NCBI RefSeq assembly: GCF_029873635.1
Contig: NC_080422.1
Span: forward strand, 58,687,889 to 58,751,888
Source of the DNA: Malania oleifera
Taxonomy: Eukaryota; Streptophyta; Magnoliopsida; Santalales; Ximeniaceae
Length of the DNA: 64,000 nucleotides
Direction of reading: 5' to 3'
Within the stretch, counting starts at the first letter, position 1. Each line of letters opens with the position of its first letter. This document shows positions 24,248 through 36,108 of the stretch, piece by piece. The notes beneath the pieces are model-generated. The model was not told where the DNA came from. It did not search any database and was given only the letters and a program-made list of their open reading frames with translations. The position numbers and the translations under genes are program-made.

Positions 24248-26860
24248 ATGCTTTTCTTAGGTTCTAGGCTTTGGGGGAGGGATGTCTATTGGCCTATGAA
24301 GTGGTTTGTCCCTAAAATTTCAAATCTTAGCATAGTCATTCCACCTTCGGTATACTAAGATCATTTGAGAATCCAGTCAATCTGCAAATCCAAGTATATG
24401 AACTTAATGCATATATTCATTGGTTAAAATATGAAATCGTTGGCTATAGCTTAATTAAAATCCACTTCCAAATGGACAAAAGCATCCTTACTTGGTATAA
24501 AATTCTTAATTTCTAATCCATGCCTGAATGTACAAATCATATGTTAAACACACTCAATCCATTGTGTAAGACTGAGCTTCAAGAAATGAAGTATATTTTA
24601 AGCATCATCTAATCATAAAATCATCTTGGAGCCCTAAAAGCCTAATGAAATTTTTTTCATCTCTCTAGGCTTAAGTACTATTGATTATAACTCGTTATTG
24701 ATTTGGTACTTATTAATAAACATCCCTCTTGAAATTAAAAATAGAGGCATTCACTAAAGAATTAGAGTTTTATTGCCAAATCAAAATATTTTCTTTGAAC
24801 TTTAAATGTACAAATCCTCTAATTTTAGCTCATCTCCTCTATAGGAAATCTTCACTATACCATGATCACATTAGGTAAAGCTCCATCCTCTCATTGGTTT
24901 TTACCTTTACTCCAAAATTGTGATCATATCTAAAAGATACATTTCAATTACCAAAGAGCATCAGTTACTAATTATTCATATCCTCCACAATGCTCTTGGC
25001 CATAATAAGTTAGGACATATTCTTTAGAATGCTTATCTTGTACAATGTCATGCTACTACCAAATTACTCTTTTGAACATAATAGAGATTAAAACTTTAAG
25101 AGTATTAATTTTAATTTGCTTCTCTTCCTCTCAAACTTTATATAAAATCTTTTAGAGCTACACTGTCATGAATTAAGTTGAATGACTAAATTGGTTGCCT
25201 AGGTCCTATTCTTGATGAATGCGTATATCTCAAAGTGACCTATGCACATGTAATTTATATCGAAAGTCATTCCAGCTGATGCCTCGCACACATTGAAAGT
25301 CATAAAGAGGCAGAAGTAGGCTTATGACCCTGTAAAATATGTCATTGTGACATTTCTAGTCCTCTAAGCTAAATGCATTTAAGGCGAAGCTCAAAACAGG
25401 GAAAAACTTAGAAGTCCTTGGCTAAGGGTTACAAAATTAAGGCACAAGTTGAATATGTACTTAACTCAAGAGGAGTATTACACGTTCATGTCAATAAAAA
25501 TTAAAATGCTCTAACCTATTTATGCTTGAATCTATGTATAAGCACTGCACTGAACTCATAGCTATTCTTTGGTACTGTGTATATTCGTTGATGAATGGTT
25601 TTTTTTATATAATTGTTGATTGCTACCTAATTTCATACATAGTCTAGAATGCCTCTTGCATGGCGGATGCAGTGGATGTTAATTGCATGCTGGTAGTGGA
25701 TATAAGTTCTCGTGTGCCTTGAACTGAATTATAAATTGCTTATTTGAACCTATATGGTACAGTTTTTTTGGGAAAACATGGAATTTATAGACGGCATGTT
25801 GCAGAAATTTCGATAGATTTTCCCCAAAGGAAAACCTTGTACAAAGATGATTATGTTAAAATGAATGATAAAACACTTTTGAAAGGATGAGTAAAAACTA
25901 ATTGAATATTAAATATCATCCTAGCATAAGCATCGAATAATTAGAGGAGCTTAGATCCATCCCTATAGAAAGAGCATAAGAGAACTTATATCCATCACAT
26001 TCATTTATTGAAATTTTGAGGCTCTTCAACATTATATCTAGTACTGAAAGATTAGTAATACGATATATTCTGTTCTTGATTTTTGAGCATCATATTATGC
26101 CTTGATATCACTTCTTCTTATACATGTATGATTTGTTGGGATAATTATACTGGTTGAAATTTTTTTTCAACTGTTTTAATCAATATCTAGTATAGTTCAT
26201 AAGAGACTTAAACTACTAGGCATAATGAAATAAATCTTGATTTGTATAAGCAACTCGTTTCAACTAAGCCATATCTTCAAATTATCAGGGGGAGCAACTT
26301 AACATAAATTTCTCCGGCTATGAAATTCCTTAGCAATTCTAGCACTTTCATTCACGTTCTTAACGTATGTATTGAGATGTTTGCTTCATATTTGATCATG
26401 AATGTTGGATGTATTTAAATCATGACATGCACTGTTTTGGACAATACTGAATATCTTGCATGCATTGATAATGAGCTATTCTTGTAATCATTCAAGTCAT
26501 TGATTTATTTTTAGGAATTACTCTATTTTCAAACAGCATGCCGCCGAAATTTCAAAATTTTCCCAAAATTGAATCTTATATTTGAATGTCTTGTGCTTAC
26601 TTTCCTGCCTTTGCCCCTTATTGCTGATGTCAAAAAGGGTGAGAAGTGTCAAATGCAAAATTGGGAAAGCTAAAGGCACATTAGTTTATATTATCACTTC
26701 ATACTATTTGAGCTTTATTGACAACTAATATTGAATTCATACTTTGTGTATGTTTGTCTTCATTTATCACATGCTTGCACTTCAAATTTAAATTATATTC
26801 ATATACTTAGGGAGAGCCTGTTGGCTTTGCCCACTTTTGCAAATTATCTTTTTCATCATT
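24248..26860 (+). other. Family A internal 3' non-coding region, unit 2
   Basis: Close copy of 18089-20715, with no ORF of note. It contains the same TTTGGGAA ... TTCCCAAA units (25765-25828 and 26507-26570) and ends in the PPT at 26861-26873. Confidence 0.7.
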
Positions 26861-27665
26861 AAAAAGGGGAGAATATTAACTCTATGAGTTTGATCCCGTT
26901 TTGATTATAAGAAAACCAATGTTTCTCACTTGTGCACTAAGCTTCTTGAATAGGTTTATCCTTGCATGCATTGATGGTTGGAACTCAAGCACCATATGGA
27001 CTATGAAGATCAAGCTTCATTTATGACAATTGAAGAATCGGAAGAATGAAGACCTATTTGCTATTGTATTTGCATTAATTTTTTTTTGGTCTATAATAAT
27101 TTATATGGTCTATAATAATGCATCTGCATGCATGATAGGTTTTAATGCTCAACATGACTGTAGCTTGACCATAGGGCACCCTTCACTTGACCGAAGGTCA
27201 ACTAACATTAGATTTTTAGGGTTAGCTCAAAGACCTTAGAAAAGACCCTAGGTGCTTGCACTAGCATTGAAGAAAGTCTCCAAAATCATATTTGCTATCA
27301 GGGGAATTTATTGAATTGAAACAGGACTTAAAGGGCTATATGGTTTTGGGTGACCGAACCTTGGTGTTCAAAACACCTTGGCCGACCAAACCATTGAATA
27401 AGTGAGCATGTTGACTTGACTTCGGGCAACCGAACCAAAAAGGACTTCTTATCCTCGGTCAACTGAATATGTATGTCGTCCTTTTCCAACAACTTGGGCA
27501 CTCAAACGTTCACTTTCAAATCACCCTCGGGTGACCGAACATGCAAGTTCGGCAGACCAAACTTATAACTAGGCGACCGAACCTCAGACATATTGGAAAA
27601 TCGCCTTGGTTAGCAAACCGGACCCTCATTTAGGCACCTGAACTTCAAAAATCACCTTTTCTGCA

Positions 27666-29799
27666 TGTTGACTCTACGAGTCGAATCCTATTTTGATAAT
27701 GACAAATCATTTGGTATTTGATTTATGCATTGAGATTGTGAACAGGCACAATATAAAGCATGCATGAAGAGATGACAAGTCATGGAAGCCATAAAGATTA
27801 AAGTATACATATCTTGGCACAATCAATGGATCTGAAAGAGTAGAAGAATGACGATGCAAGTGGAAAGTTCAAGATCATCATGAGAATGGATACTTAGAAC
27901 CTATGTATTCACATACTTCATATGATTTAATTTGAGGCTCAACATATACCCTAAAATGACCTTAGGATTCATGCATCTCATGAACATCATTACGGGATAT
28001 TTATGGACTCAGAAATATTTTTAAAACCCTGAAAAATATTTTTATAAAAGAGTCAAGAAAGAGAGTAAAGCATATTTTTTGAACTAAAAAGAAAAATCCA
28101 GAAATTGGTCACTTCAGAAGACCAAACTCAACATTCAGTCGTCTGAAGATGCAACTTCAGAAGATTGAAGTTAAGCTCAGTTGTCTGAAGAATTTCTTCA
28201 GAATAGCGAAGATTAAGTTTAGTCACCTGAAGAATTAATGTTGAAACACAGAACCTGCAGAAGCACCTCAGAAGACTGAACTCAAACTTCAGTCGTCTAA
28301 ACCCGACACTTTAGAAGACTGAACCCCAACTTCAGTTATCAGACCTTGTGTCTAGGTTAATTTTTCAAAGTTATAAGGAACTTCAGTTGTCTGGGTCTTA
28401 ACCCTTAATCGTTTGAACTTGCAAGAAAGTTTAAAATTTTAATTTTTAATGAGTGAACTCGTGAATTATTTTTCGATCCAATGGTTGAGATTTATTCTAA
28501 GGGAAAGATACCTATATATTGAACATCTAAACCCTAGTGCTGAAGCGAAGATCAATGAGAAGAGAAGAGAACATCCTTTGGAATAGAAATGAGAGACTTA
28601 AACATATTGCTATACGATTGCCTGCACTCCAACTTAAACTCATCAAGCTTGGGCAAATCAACTCATAAAGGGATTTCATTTACACATCTTGATTTCAACA
28701 TGGTATTGAGGTTCGTTAAATCGATTTAATATTTTCAAGAGTTTCTTATCTCATCATCTGTTATTAAATATTATTGGAGAGATTGATCTTGAGTGTTCAT
28801 ATACATATAGAGATTATTTTGACAAGATAATTATTTGAGAAAAGTTTTGCCATTGCTTAAATATTTTTTGATTCAAGAGTGTATCTAGTTAAAGACTTGA
28901 TATCTTTTATACTTCAAAATCATTTGATTAAATATCCTTAGAAGTTCATAACTATATATATTTTGAGGGATATTTTCTGAAAAATCTTATATTAGGTTTT
29001 ATCCTTGGTAATCACATCATATATTTACATATATTAATTTGCATATTACAAAGATCAAATTGTGGTTGAAAATTTGGTAGAAAGTTTAATGATTTAGATC
29101 TTTATAATATTCAAGACAAACTATTTAACAAGATCAAATTTGATATTTGTGCATCTTGTTTTCAAAGCTATTACTCATACAAATATTTTGGAAGATTTGA
29201 TAAAAGATAAATTTGGTGAAGCATATTCATTCATTAACGATTGTATCGTTACATTCACATTGAGCTTCAAGTTTCATCATATGGATATGTGTTAATAATT
29301 TTGATTGTACTCACTAGCTTTGTTAGAAGCGAATCTTGAGTTGTTTTTGCAGATTTGAAATTGTAATTGATGGTTTGGATTGTGAACAGGGTGAGAAGGA
29401 AGTTGTGTCTCTTGTAAGCAGTGGATGTAAGGGAAGCTCCGTCCCAATTTAAGGGGCAGGGATTTTAGAGGAATCCTTGAGTGGGTTGCTTAAGGCGAGG
29501 ACATAGACCGAGTTGGCCGAACCTCGTAAAACTGTGTTTTCCTTCTCTCTTCCCTTATCCTTTTATTTTCGGCACTACGTTTCATTACTCGCATTTCATG
29601 TGTGTATCTTTGAATAACCTTACTCGCACTTGATAATTAATTTGGAAAAAATTCATTGATATAATAACATAAATCAGTCTTAAATCCCTGAAATTGATTT
29701 GTTAAATTTAGAAATAGGGATTAAGTGGAAAATAATATGAAGGAATTTAAAAATACCAAATTCACCCCCCTTTTGGGATGGATTACACCAAAATCAATA
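27666..29799 (+). repeat. Solo LTR, family B, copy 1
   Basis: 2134 bp starting TGTTGACTCTACGAGTC and ending AAATCAATA, flanked by CTGCA (27661-27665) and CTGTA (29800-29804), a 5-bp duplication with one change. No PBS or coding part. A cluster of TTCAGAAGACTGAA/TTCAGTCGTCTGAA motifs lies at 28111-28430, and TATATAT at 28513-28519. The conserved box GGCGAGGACATAGACC ... GGCCGAACCTCGTAAA is at about 29493-29531. Sirevirus-like by its tail and box, but distinct in body from family A. Confidence 0.86.
28111..28519 (+). promoter_or_regulatory. Dyad-repeat cluster and TATA box of the family B solo LTR
   Basis: At least eight copies of a motif of type TTCAG-nnnn-CTGAA run from 28111 to about 28430, followed by CCTATATATTG. 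Family B copy 2 repeats the layout at about 30416-30832, ending in TATATAA. Confidence 0.52.
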
Positions 29800-30011
29800 C
29801 TGTATGTGAGTGTTCGGGTGACCGAACCTACGGCTCGATTAACTGAAACTCTCAGGTTCCTTATTTTTACTATGGTAATTAAGGGTAATTGGGGTTAAAA
29901 CTCAAATTAAATATTTTTAATATTCCCCGTTGTGTCCTAACAGTTACCTTTTGAGTCCTAACTATATATACCATTTCATTTAACTAAACCAGAAACAAGA
30001 TTAACAAAATT

Positions 30012-31128
30012 TGTTGACTCTATGAGTCCAATCCTGTTTTGATATGACTAATCACTTGGTATTTAGCATGCATTGAAGGTGATGGAGTCATGGAAGCCAT
30101 GAGAATTAAAGCATATATATATATATATATACCCTAGTGCAAGCTATGAAACTAAGGAGAGTAGAAGAATGAAGATGCAAGCATCTTATGCAAGCATCAA
30201 GTTCAAGATCATCATGGGAATGGGTATTTAGAATTGATGTATGTGCATATTTTATATGATATAGCTAGAAGCTCAAAGTATATACACATGCATCTCATGA
30301 GAACCTACAAGGGTTAAATATAGACAAAACTTCAGAAAATGTTTTATAAAAGAGCAAAGAAAGAGAGCAAAACAGATTTTGGAAACTAAAAATAAAAAAT
30401 CAAAAAGTGAACTGTTTAGAAGACCGAAGTCACAATTTAGAAGACTGAAGAGTTGACTTTAGAAGACTGATGTTTAAGCTCAGTCATATGAAAACTACTT
30501 TAGAAGACCGAAGATTAAGTTCAGTCGTATGAAGATTTATTAGTGAAACTCATAAATAGGTAGAAGCATATCAGAAGATTGAACCCTGAGTTTAGTCGTT
30601 TGAACTTGGAGTTCAGAAGATTGAACCCATAGTTTAGTTGTCTGACCCTATGTCAAAACTAAAATTTTCAGTGCTTTAAGGAACTTCAGTTGTCTGAACC
30701 CGAGACCTCAGATGTCTGAACTTGCGGGATGTTTACAAATCTAATTTTTAGCGAGAGAACACGCAGGTTATACACTTGATCAAATTGATCCAACGGTCAG
30801 GACTTATCCTAAGGCCAAGATTACCTATATAATCAACCTCTAAACCCTAGTTCCAAAACCTTTGGCATAAGATTGAGTGTCTTGAACGTTTAGCACAACT
30901 TAAGAGCATTGAACACACTGCTGAATTCTTGCTTGGGATTTCAAAGCATATACGTCAAATCTGATCTAAGGCTACGTTGATTTTCAAAAGGCATTCTAGC
31001 GATTGTTGTGCATTCAACTTGGTATTGGGGTTTGGTAATTGATCTGTTTGTTACTACTTATTCTCAAAGAGTTTTTCATCTCAAAAATTTATCATTGAAT
31101 ATTATTTGAGAGATTGATCTTGAGTGTA

Positions 31129-31168
<40 letters not shown>

Positions 31169-32121
31169 TTATTTTGAAAAGATCACTACTTGAGAAAAGT
31201 TTTGCCAATGGTTGAATATTTTTTATTCAAGTGTTTATTCATTTAAAGACTCGATATTTTCGATATTACAAAACCACGTAAATAAATATCCTAAGAGCTC
31301 ATAACTATATATATTATTGAGGGGTATTTTCTAAAAATTATTATATTAGGTTCTTGATCTTTGGAACACATATCATGTATATACATATTCATATACAAAG
31401 ATCATATTGTGTTTTGGATATTTGGAATAAAACTGAACGATCTAGATATTTGGAGTAAAATAGAATTACATATTTGTATTGAGATCATTTGGTTGGATTA
31501 ATTATTTGAAGCGGAATAGTCATATTCTTTTAAACCAAAGATTATTCAGAAATTTTACTGACCACATTACATACACTCATTGAGCTTCAAGTTTTTATCA
31601 TATGAATATGTGTTAGGAATTTCCATTGTACTCACTAGCTTTGTTAGAAGCAATATTGAGTTTTTGTAGATTTGAAAGTTTATATTGTAATCATGGTTCG
31701 GGTTGTGAACTGGGTGAGGAGGAAGTTGTGCCTTTTGTAAGCAGCGAATTGTAAAGGAAGCTCCATCCCGGTTAAAGGAGTAGGGATTTAGTGGAATCCT
31801 TGAGTGGGTTGCTTATGGCGAGGACGTAGGCCGGGTTGTCTGAACCTCGTAAAATCATGTTTTCCTTCTCTCTTCCTTTATCTTTTTAATTTCCACTTGC
31901 ATTTCATTATTAGCTTTTGCATGTTTTATGTTTATTTATATTATACACACTTGATAATTAATTGGGTAAAATAGAATTTATTGAGATAATAATTTGAATT
32001 AATTTTCAGTCCCTACAATTATTTTGTTAAATATTGAATTAGGGATTAAGTGGTAAAAAAAACTTAAAGATTTTTAAAATTCCCAATTCACCCCCCTTTT
32101 GGGATTACACCTGAATTAACA
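30012..32121 (+). repeat. Solo LTR, family B, copy 2
   Basis: 2110 bp starting TGTTGACTCTATGAGTCC and ending GAATTAACA, flanked by AAATT (30007-30011) and AAAGT (32122-32126), one mismatch. It is homologous to 27666-29799 over its length. It contains (TA)n runs at about 30113-30130 and 31132-31165 and the box GGCGAGGACGTAGGCC ... CTGAACCTCGTAAAA (31817-31855). No internal region. Confidence 0.85.
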
Positions 32122-33280
32122 AAAGTGATTAATATTTTTTCTCTCAAATTTCTCGTACTATTTTGCTACATTTTTCCTTTCATTCTAAGCTCATATTTAG
32201 AAATCTCTCATTCATACTTTCTTGCAAACATCTTTTTGAAATTGAGAGTAAGTGTTAGTTGTTCCCATCTCTTGCAAATCAATTACAAGATTAAAGGGAA
32301 GTGATTGTGGTTAGTGCATACACTTTTACATATCATTCCCTTGGCAAATACTCTCACATAAGCATACGGTTTTGAAAATTCATTTTGAGAGTTCTTGCTT
32401 ATTTGATCTTTCCTATAGTATTTTATTTTATAAATATTCAATTGGGAAGATCTTGATTTTTTCTTGCAATTCTTGGCACTCATATTGCAAGACTTGAAAG
32501 CTTGCATATAATCTTTGATATTGGTTTTGCAAGACTCATTCAAAAATATCTATTGTGCTTTTTATTTACAAAATCCTTGGGATATTTGATTTGGATTGTT
32601 CTTAACTTCCTTTGATTAATTGTTTGTTCAATATCATATCTTGAATCAAAGGTTGAACTCTCGCATATACATACGCTCACATATTTTGGAGAGTTTACAT
32701 ATTGGATCATACCTGAGCATTTAATCCATATAATCTGTGAGGGCATATTTATTTGGATTGTATTGTGGTACATATATGGTTGTGTAGAAGCTCTTAAATT
32801 GTACATAAATTTCAATTATCTATTGTATTCCAGGCGTGGCCTGAGGGGGTTTGATCCAACCCGTAAGGATCGTTAGGGCCTTCTTCGCCTTATAAGGAGA
32901 GTGTGTAAAGGTTGAGGTCAGTCCTGTGAATTTGACCTTGTTGTAAATGGTGCTGCTCTACCTGTTAAGTGAGCATTAGTGAAATTCTTGAGCTTGCGAG
33001 TTGAGGTGGTGACATAGGTAGTATTGGCCAAACCCCGATATCATATTCGGTGTCACTTTTATTTTTCTTGCATTATATTCTGCATTGTGCTTGATTTAGT
33101 TTCCTTGCTAAATATTATGCATATCTTATTGACATGTTATTGAATGTGATTGTGACATACTGGAATTGTGTTGCATATTCTGAAATTGTTTAATATATCA
33201 TATCTGTAATTTCAAACATACTTAGACTGCCCCTAGGTTGTGTAATACTACTACTTGATTAGTTGAACCTAGGAGAAAAC

Positions 33281-33374
33281 TTTTTAATCTCAAATTCACC
33301 CCCGCCTCTTGGGCTTGCACCGAAGCCTTTTTAATCTCAAATTCACCCCTGCCTCTTGGGCTTGCACCGAAGCC
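33281..33374 (+). repeat. 47-bp tandem duplication at the end of LTR3
   Basis: Two adjacent 47-bp units (33281-33327, 33328-33374), each beginning TTTTTAATCTCAAATTCACC and ending CACCGAAGCC. They differ at one base. LTR1, LTR2 and LTR4 have one unit only. Confidence 0.95.
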
Positions 33375-33380
33375 AATAAT

Positions 33381-33392
33381 TGGTATCAGAGC
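33381..33392 (+). other. PBS, initiator tRNA-Met (family A internal 3)
   Basis: TGGTATCAGAGC, a perfect copia PBS, two bases after LTR3. Confidence 0.9.
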
Positions 33393-33431
33393 CTTATAAC
33401 ATAGACTTAAGCGTTGTTTTGTAAAAAGATC

Positions 33432-33890
33432 ATGATGGCTTGTTTTGGTGTATGCCCGTCTTTTGAGGGAAGGTTATCTACGAATCCTCTAGTGTTTTGC
33501 AGTGAAAATTTCACCGAATGTAAATTTAGAATTACCATATTTGTTAAAGCTTTGAATTGGAGGTTTTGGAAGATTATTACCTAGGGAAGTATTGTGCTTG
33601 TAAAAATAATTGATTGTGTTGAAGTTCCCAAATTAGAAAATGAGCTAAATGATAATGACATGAACTCAATACAGATAAATTTTGATGTCATGAACACTTT
33701 GCTGCACACTTTAGATTCTAAAATTCTTCATGTAGCTAGGGCATGTCATAATGCTAAAGAAATGGGGTGGAACTTGAAAAGAGATATGGAGTAAATAAGC
33801 AAGCAAAGACTGTCACTCCGTGTGACTCAAGCTTGAAAGATCATGAAGGAGAAAATCAGTGCTTTATAGCTTTAACCGACAAAGAGGTAA
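33432..33890 (+). pseudogene. Family A gag, internal 3, truncated
   Basis: It opens MMACFGV. The clean part (33594-33794) reads EVPKLENELNDNDMNSIQINF and HTLDSKILHVARACHNAKEM. It stops after about 150 codons, where the sequence jumps from GACAAAGAGGTA to AAAATTCTTAATGC, a point about 1.1 kb further on in internal 1. The coiled coil, knuckle and gag end are deleted. Confidence 0.8.
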
Positions 33891-34929
33891 AAAATTCTTA
33901 ATGCTTAATTTTAATCCATTTCTAAATGGACAAAAGCATCCTTGCTTGGTATAAAATTCTTAATGCTTAATCTGTGCTTTAATGTACAAATCTTATGTTA
34001 AACACACTCAATCTATTGTGTAAGACTGAGCTTTAGGAAATGAATCATATTTTAAGCATCATATAATCCTATACTCATCTTGGAGCCTTAAAAGCCTAAT
34101 AAAGTTTTTGTCATCTCACTTGGCTTAAGTACTATTGATCATAACTCCTTATTCATTTGGTAGTTATTAATAGTCATCCCTCTTGAAATCAAAATTAGAG
34201 GCATTCACTAAAGAATTCAAGTTTTATTGTCAAATCAAAATATTTTTTTTAAACTTTAAATGTAAAAATCCTCAAATTTTAGCTCATCTCCTCCATAGGA
34301 ATTCTATACCATACCACGATCACATCAGGTAAAGATCCATCTTCTCATTGGTTCGTATCCTTTCTCCAAAATTGTGATTATATCTATGGGATACATTTTA
34401 TTTACCAAAAAGCATCGGTTACTAGTTATTCATATCCTCCATAATGCTCTTTGCCAGAATAAGTTAGGACATATTCTTTAGAATGCTTATCTTGTACAAT
34501 GTCCTGCTACTTCCAAATTACTCTTCCGAACATAATAGAGATTAAAACTTTAAGAGTATTTACTTTAATTCGCTTCTCTTGCTCTCAAACTTTATATAAA
34601 ATAATTTAGAGCTTCATCCTCAGAAATTAAGTTGAATGGCTAAATTGGTTGCCTAGGTCCTAATCTTGATGAACGTGTATATCTCAAAGTGACCTATGCA
34701 CATGTAATTAACATCGAAAGTCATTCCAACTAGTGCTTCGCACGCATTGAAAATCATAAAGAGGCAGAAGTAGGCTTATGACCCTATAAAATATGCCATT
34801 GTGAGTTTTTTGGTCCTCTAATTTGAATGCATTTAAAGTCAAGCGCAAAACGCTGAAAAATTTAGAAGTCCTTAGCTAAGGGTTACAAAATTAAGGCATA
34901 AGTTGAATATGTAGTTAACTCAGAGAAAG
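33891..34929 (+). other. Family A internal 3' non-coding region, unit 3, truncated
   Basis: Matches about 18345-19330 of internal 1. It ends abruptly near 34930 inside the phrase GTTAACTCAGAGAAAGC, joining directly to mid-LTR sequence. The missing part includes the distal internal region, the PPT and the first half of LTR4. Confidence 0.72.
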
Positions 34930-36103
34930 CATACTCTTTTACCACATTTTTTTTCATTCCAAACTCGTATTTTGAAATCTCTCATTCATACTTTATTGCA
35001 AACATATTTTTGAAATTTAGGGTAAGTTTTAGCTGTTCCCATCTCTTGCAAATCAATTGCAAGATTGAAGGTAAGTGATTGTGGTTAGTGCATACACTTT
35101 TAAATATCATTCCGTTGGCAAATACTCTCACATAAGCATACGGTTTTGAAAATCCATTTTGAAAGTTCTTGCTTATTTGATTTGTCCCATAGTATTTTAT
35201 TTCTTAAATATTCAATTGTGAAGATCTTGATTTTTGCTTGCTAGTCTTGGCACTCATATTGCAAGACTTGAAAGCTTGCATATAATCTTTGATATTGGTT
35301 TTGCAAGACTCAATCCAAAATATCTATTGTGCTTTTTATTTAAAAAATCCTTGGGATAATTGATTTTGATTGTACTTAACTTCCTTTGACCACTTTTTTA
35401 TTGAATATCATATCTTGAATCAAAGGTTGAACTCTCACATATACATACACTCACATATTTTAGAGAGTTTACATATTGGACTTCACTTTAACATTAAATC
35501 CATATCATCTGTGAGTGCATATATATTTCGACTATATTATGGTACATATATTATTGTGTAGAAGCGCTTAAATTGTACGTAAATTTCAATTATCTATTGT
35601 ATTCCAAGTATGGTCTGAGGGGTTTGATCTAACCCGTAAGGATCGTTAGGGCCTTTTTCGCCCGGTAAGGAGAGTGTGTAAAGGTTGAGGTAAGTCCTGT
35701 GAATTTGACCTGGTTGCAAACATTGTCGCTCCACCCATTAAGTGAGCATTAGTGAAATCCTTAGGCTTGTGAGCTGAGGTAGGGACGTAGGCAGTATTGG
35801 CCAAAACTCGATATCATATTCAGTGTCACTTTTACTTTTCCTACATTATATTCTATGTTGTGCTTGATTTAGTTTCCTTACCGAATATTGTGCATATCTG
35901 ATTGACATGTTATTGAATGTGATTGAGAGATACTTGCATTGTATTGCATATACTGAAATCGTTTAATATATCATATCTGCAATTTCATACATACTTGGAC
36001 TACCACTATGTTGTGAAATACTGCTACTGGATTAGTTGAACCTTGGAGAAAATTTTTTAATCTCCAATTCACCCCCCGTCTTGGGATGGCAGCGAAGTCA
36101 ACA
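34930..36103 (+). repeat. Family A LTR4, 3' half only
   Basis: Matches LTR1 from about 15529 to its end and finishes GAAGTCAACA at 36103. The right target duplication ATGAC follows. The 5' half with promoter and dyad cluster is deleted. Confidence 0.87.
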
Positions 36104-36108
36104 ATGAC

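Larger units (their letters stand above)
26874..33378 (+). repeat. Family A LTR3, interrupted by two solo LTRs
   Basis: It starts TATTAACT (both G of TGTTGACT changed to A) after the PPT and ends GCCAATA before a PBS. Subtracting the insertions at 27666-29799 and 30012-32121 with their 5-bp duplications leaves about 2.25 kb, the size of LTR2 plus a 47-bp tandem duplication (33281-33327 and 33328-33374) near its end. Confidence 0.86.
14470..36103 (+). mobile_element. Tandem array of a gag-only Sirevirus-like element (family A)
   Basis: The structure is LTR1 (14470-16700), internal 1 (16701-20730), LTR2 (20731-22932), internal 2 (22933-26873), LTR3 (26874-33378, with two solo LTRs inside), truncated internal 3 (33379-34929) and the 3' half of LTR4 (34930-36103). 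All are in one orientation and share LTRs. The outer ends are TGTTGACT and AAGTCAACA, flanked by ATGAT (14465-14469) and ATGAC (36104-36108), a 5-bp target duplication with one change. Each internal region has an initiator-Met PBS and a gag but no protease, integrase, RT or RNase H. I infer a non-autonomous family moved by Sirevirus enzymes, amplified in place by unequal LTR recombination or inserted as a concatemer. Confidence 0.85.
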
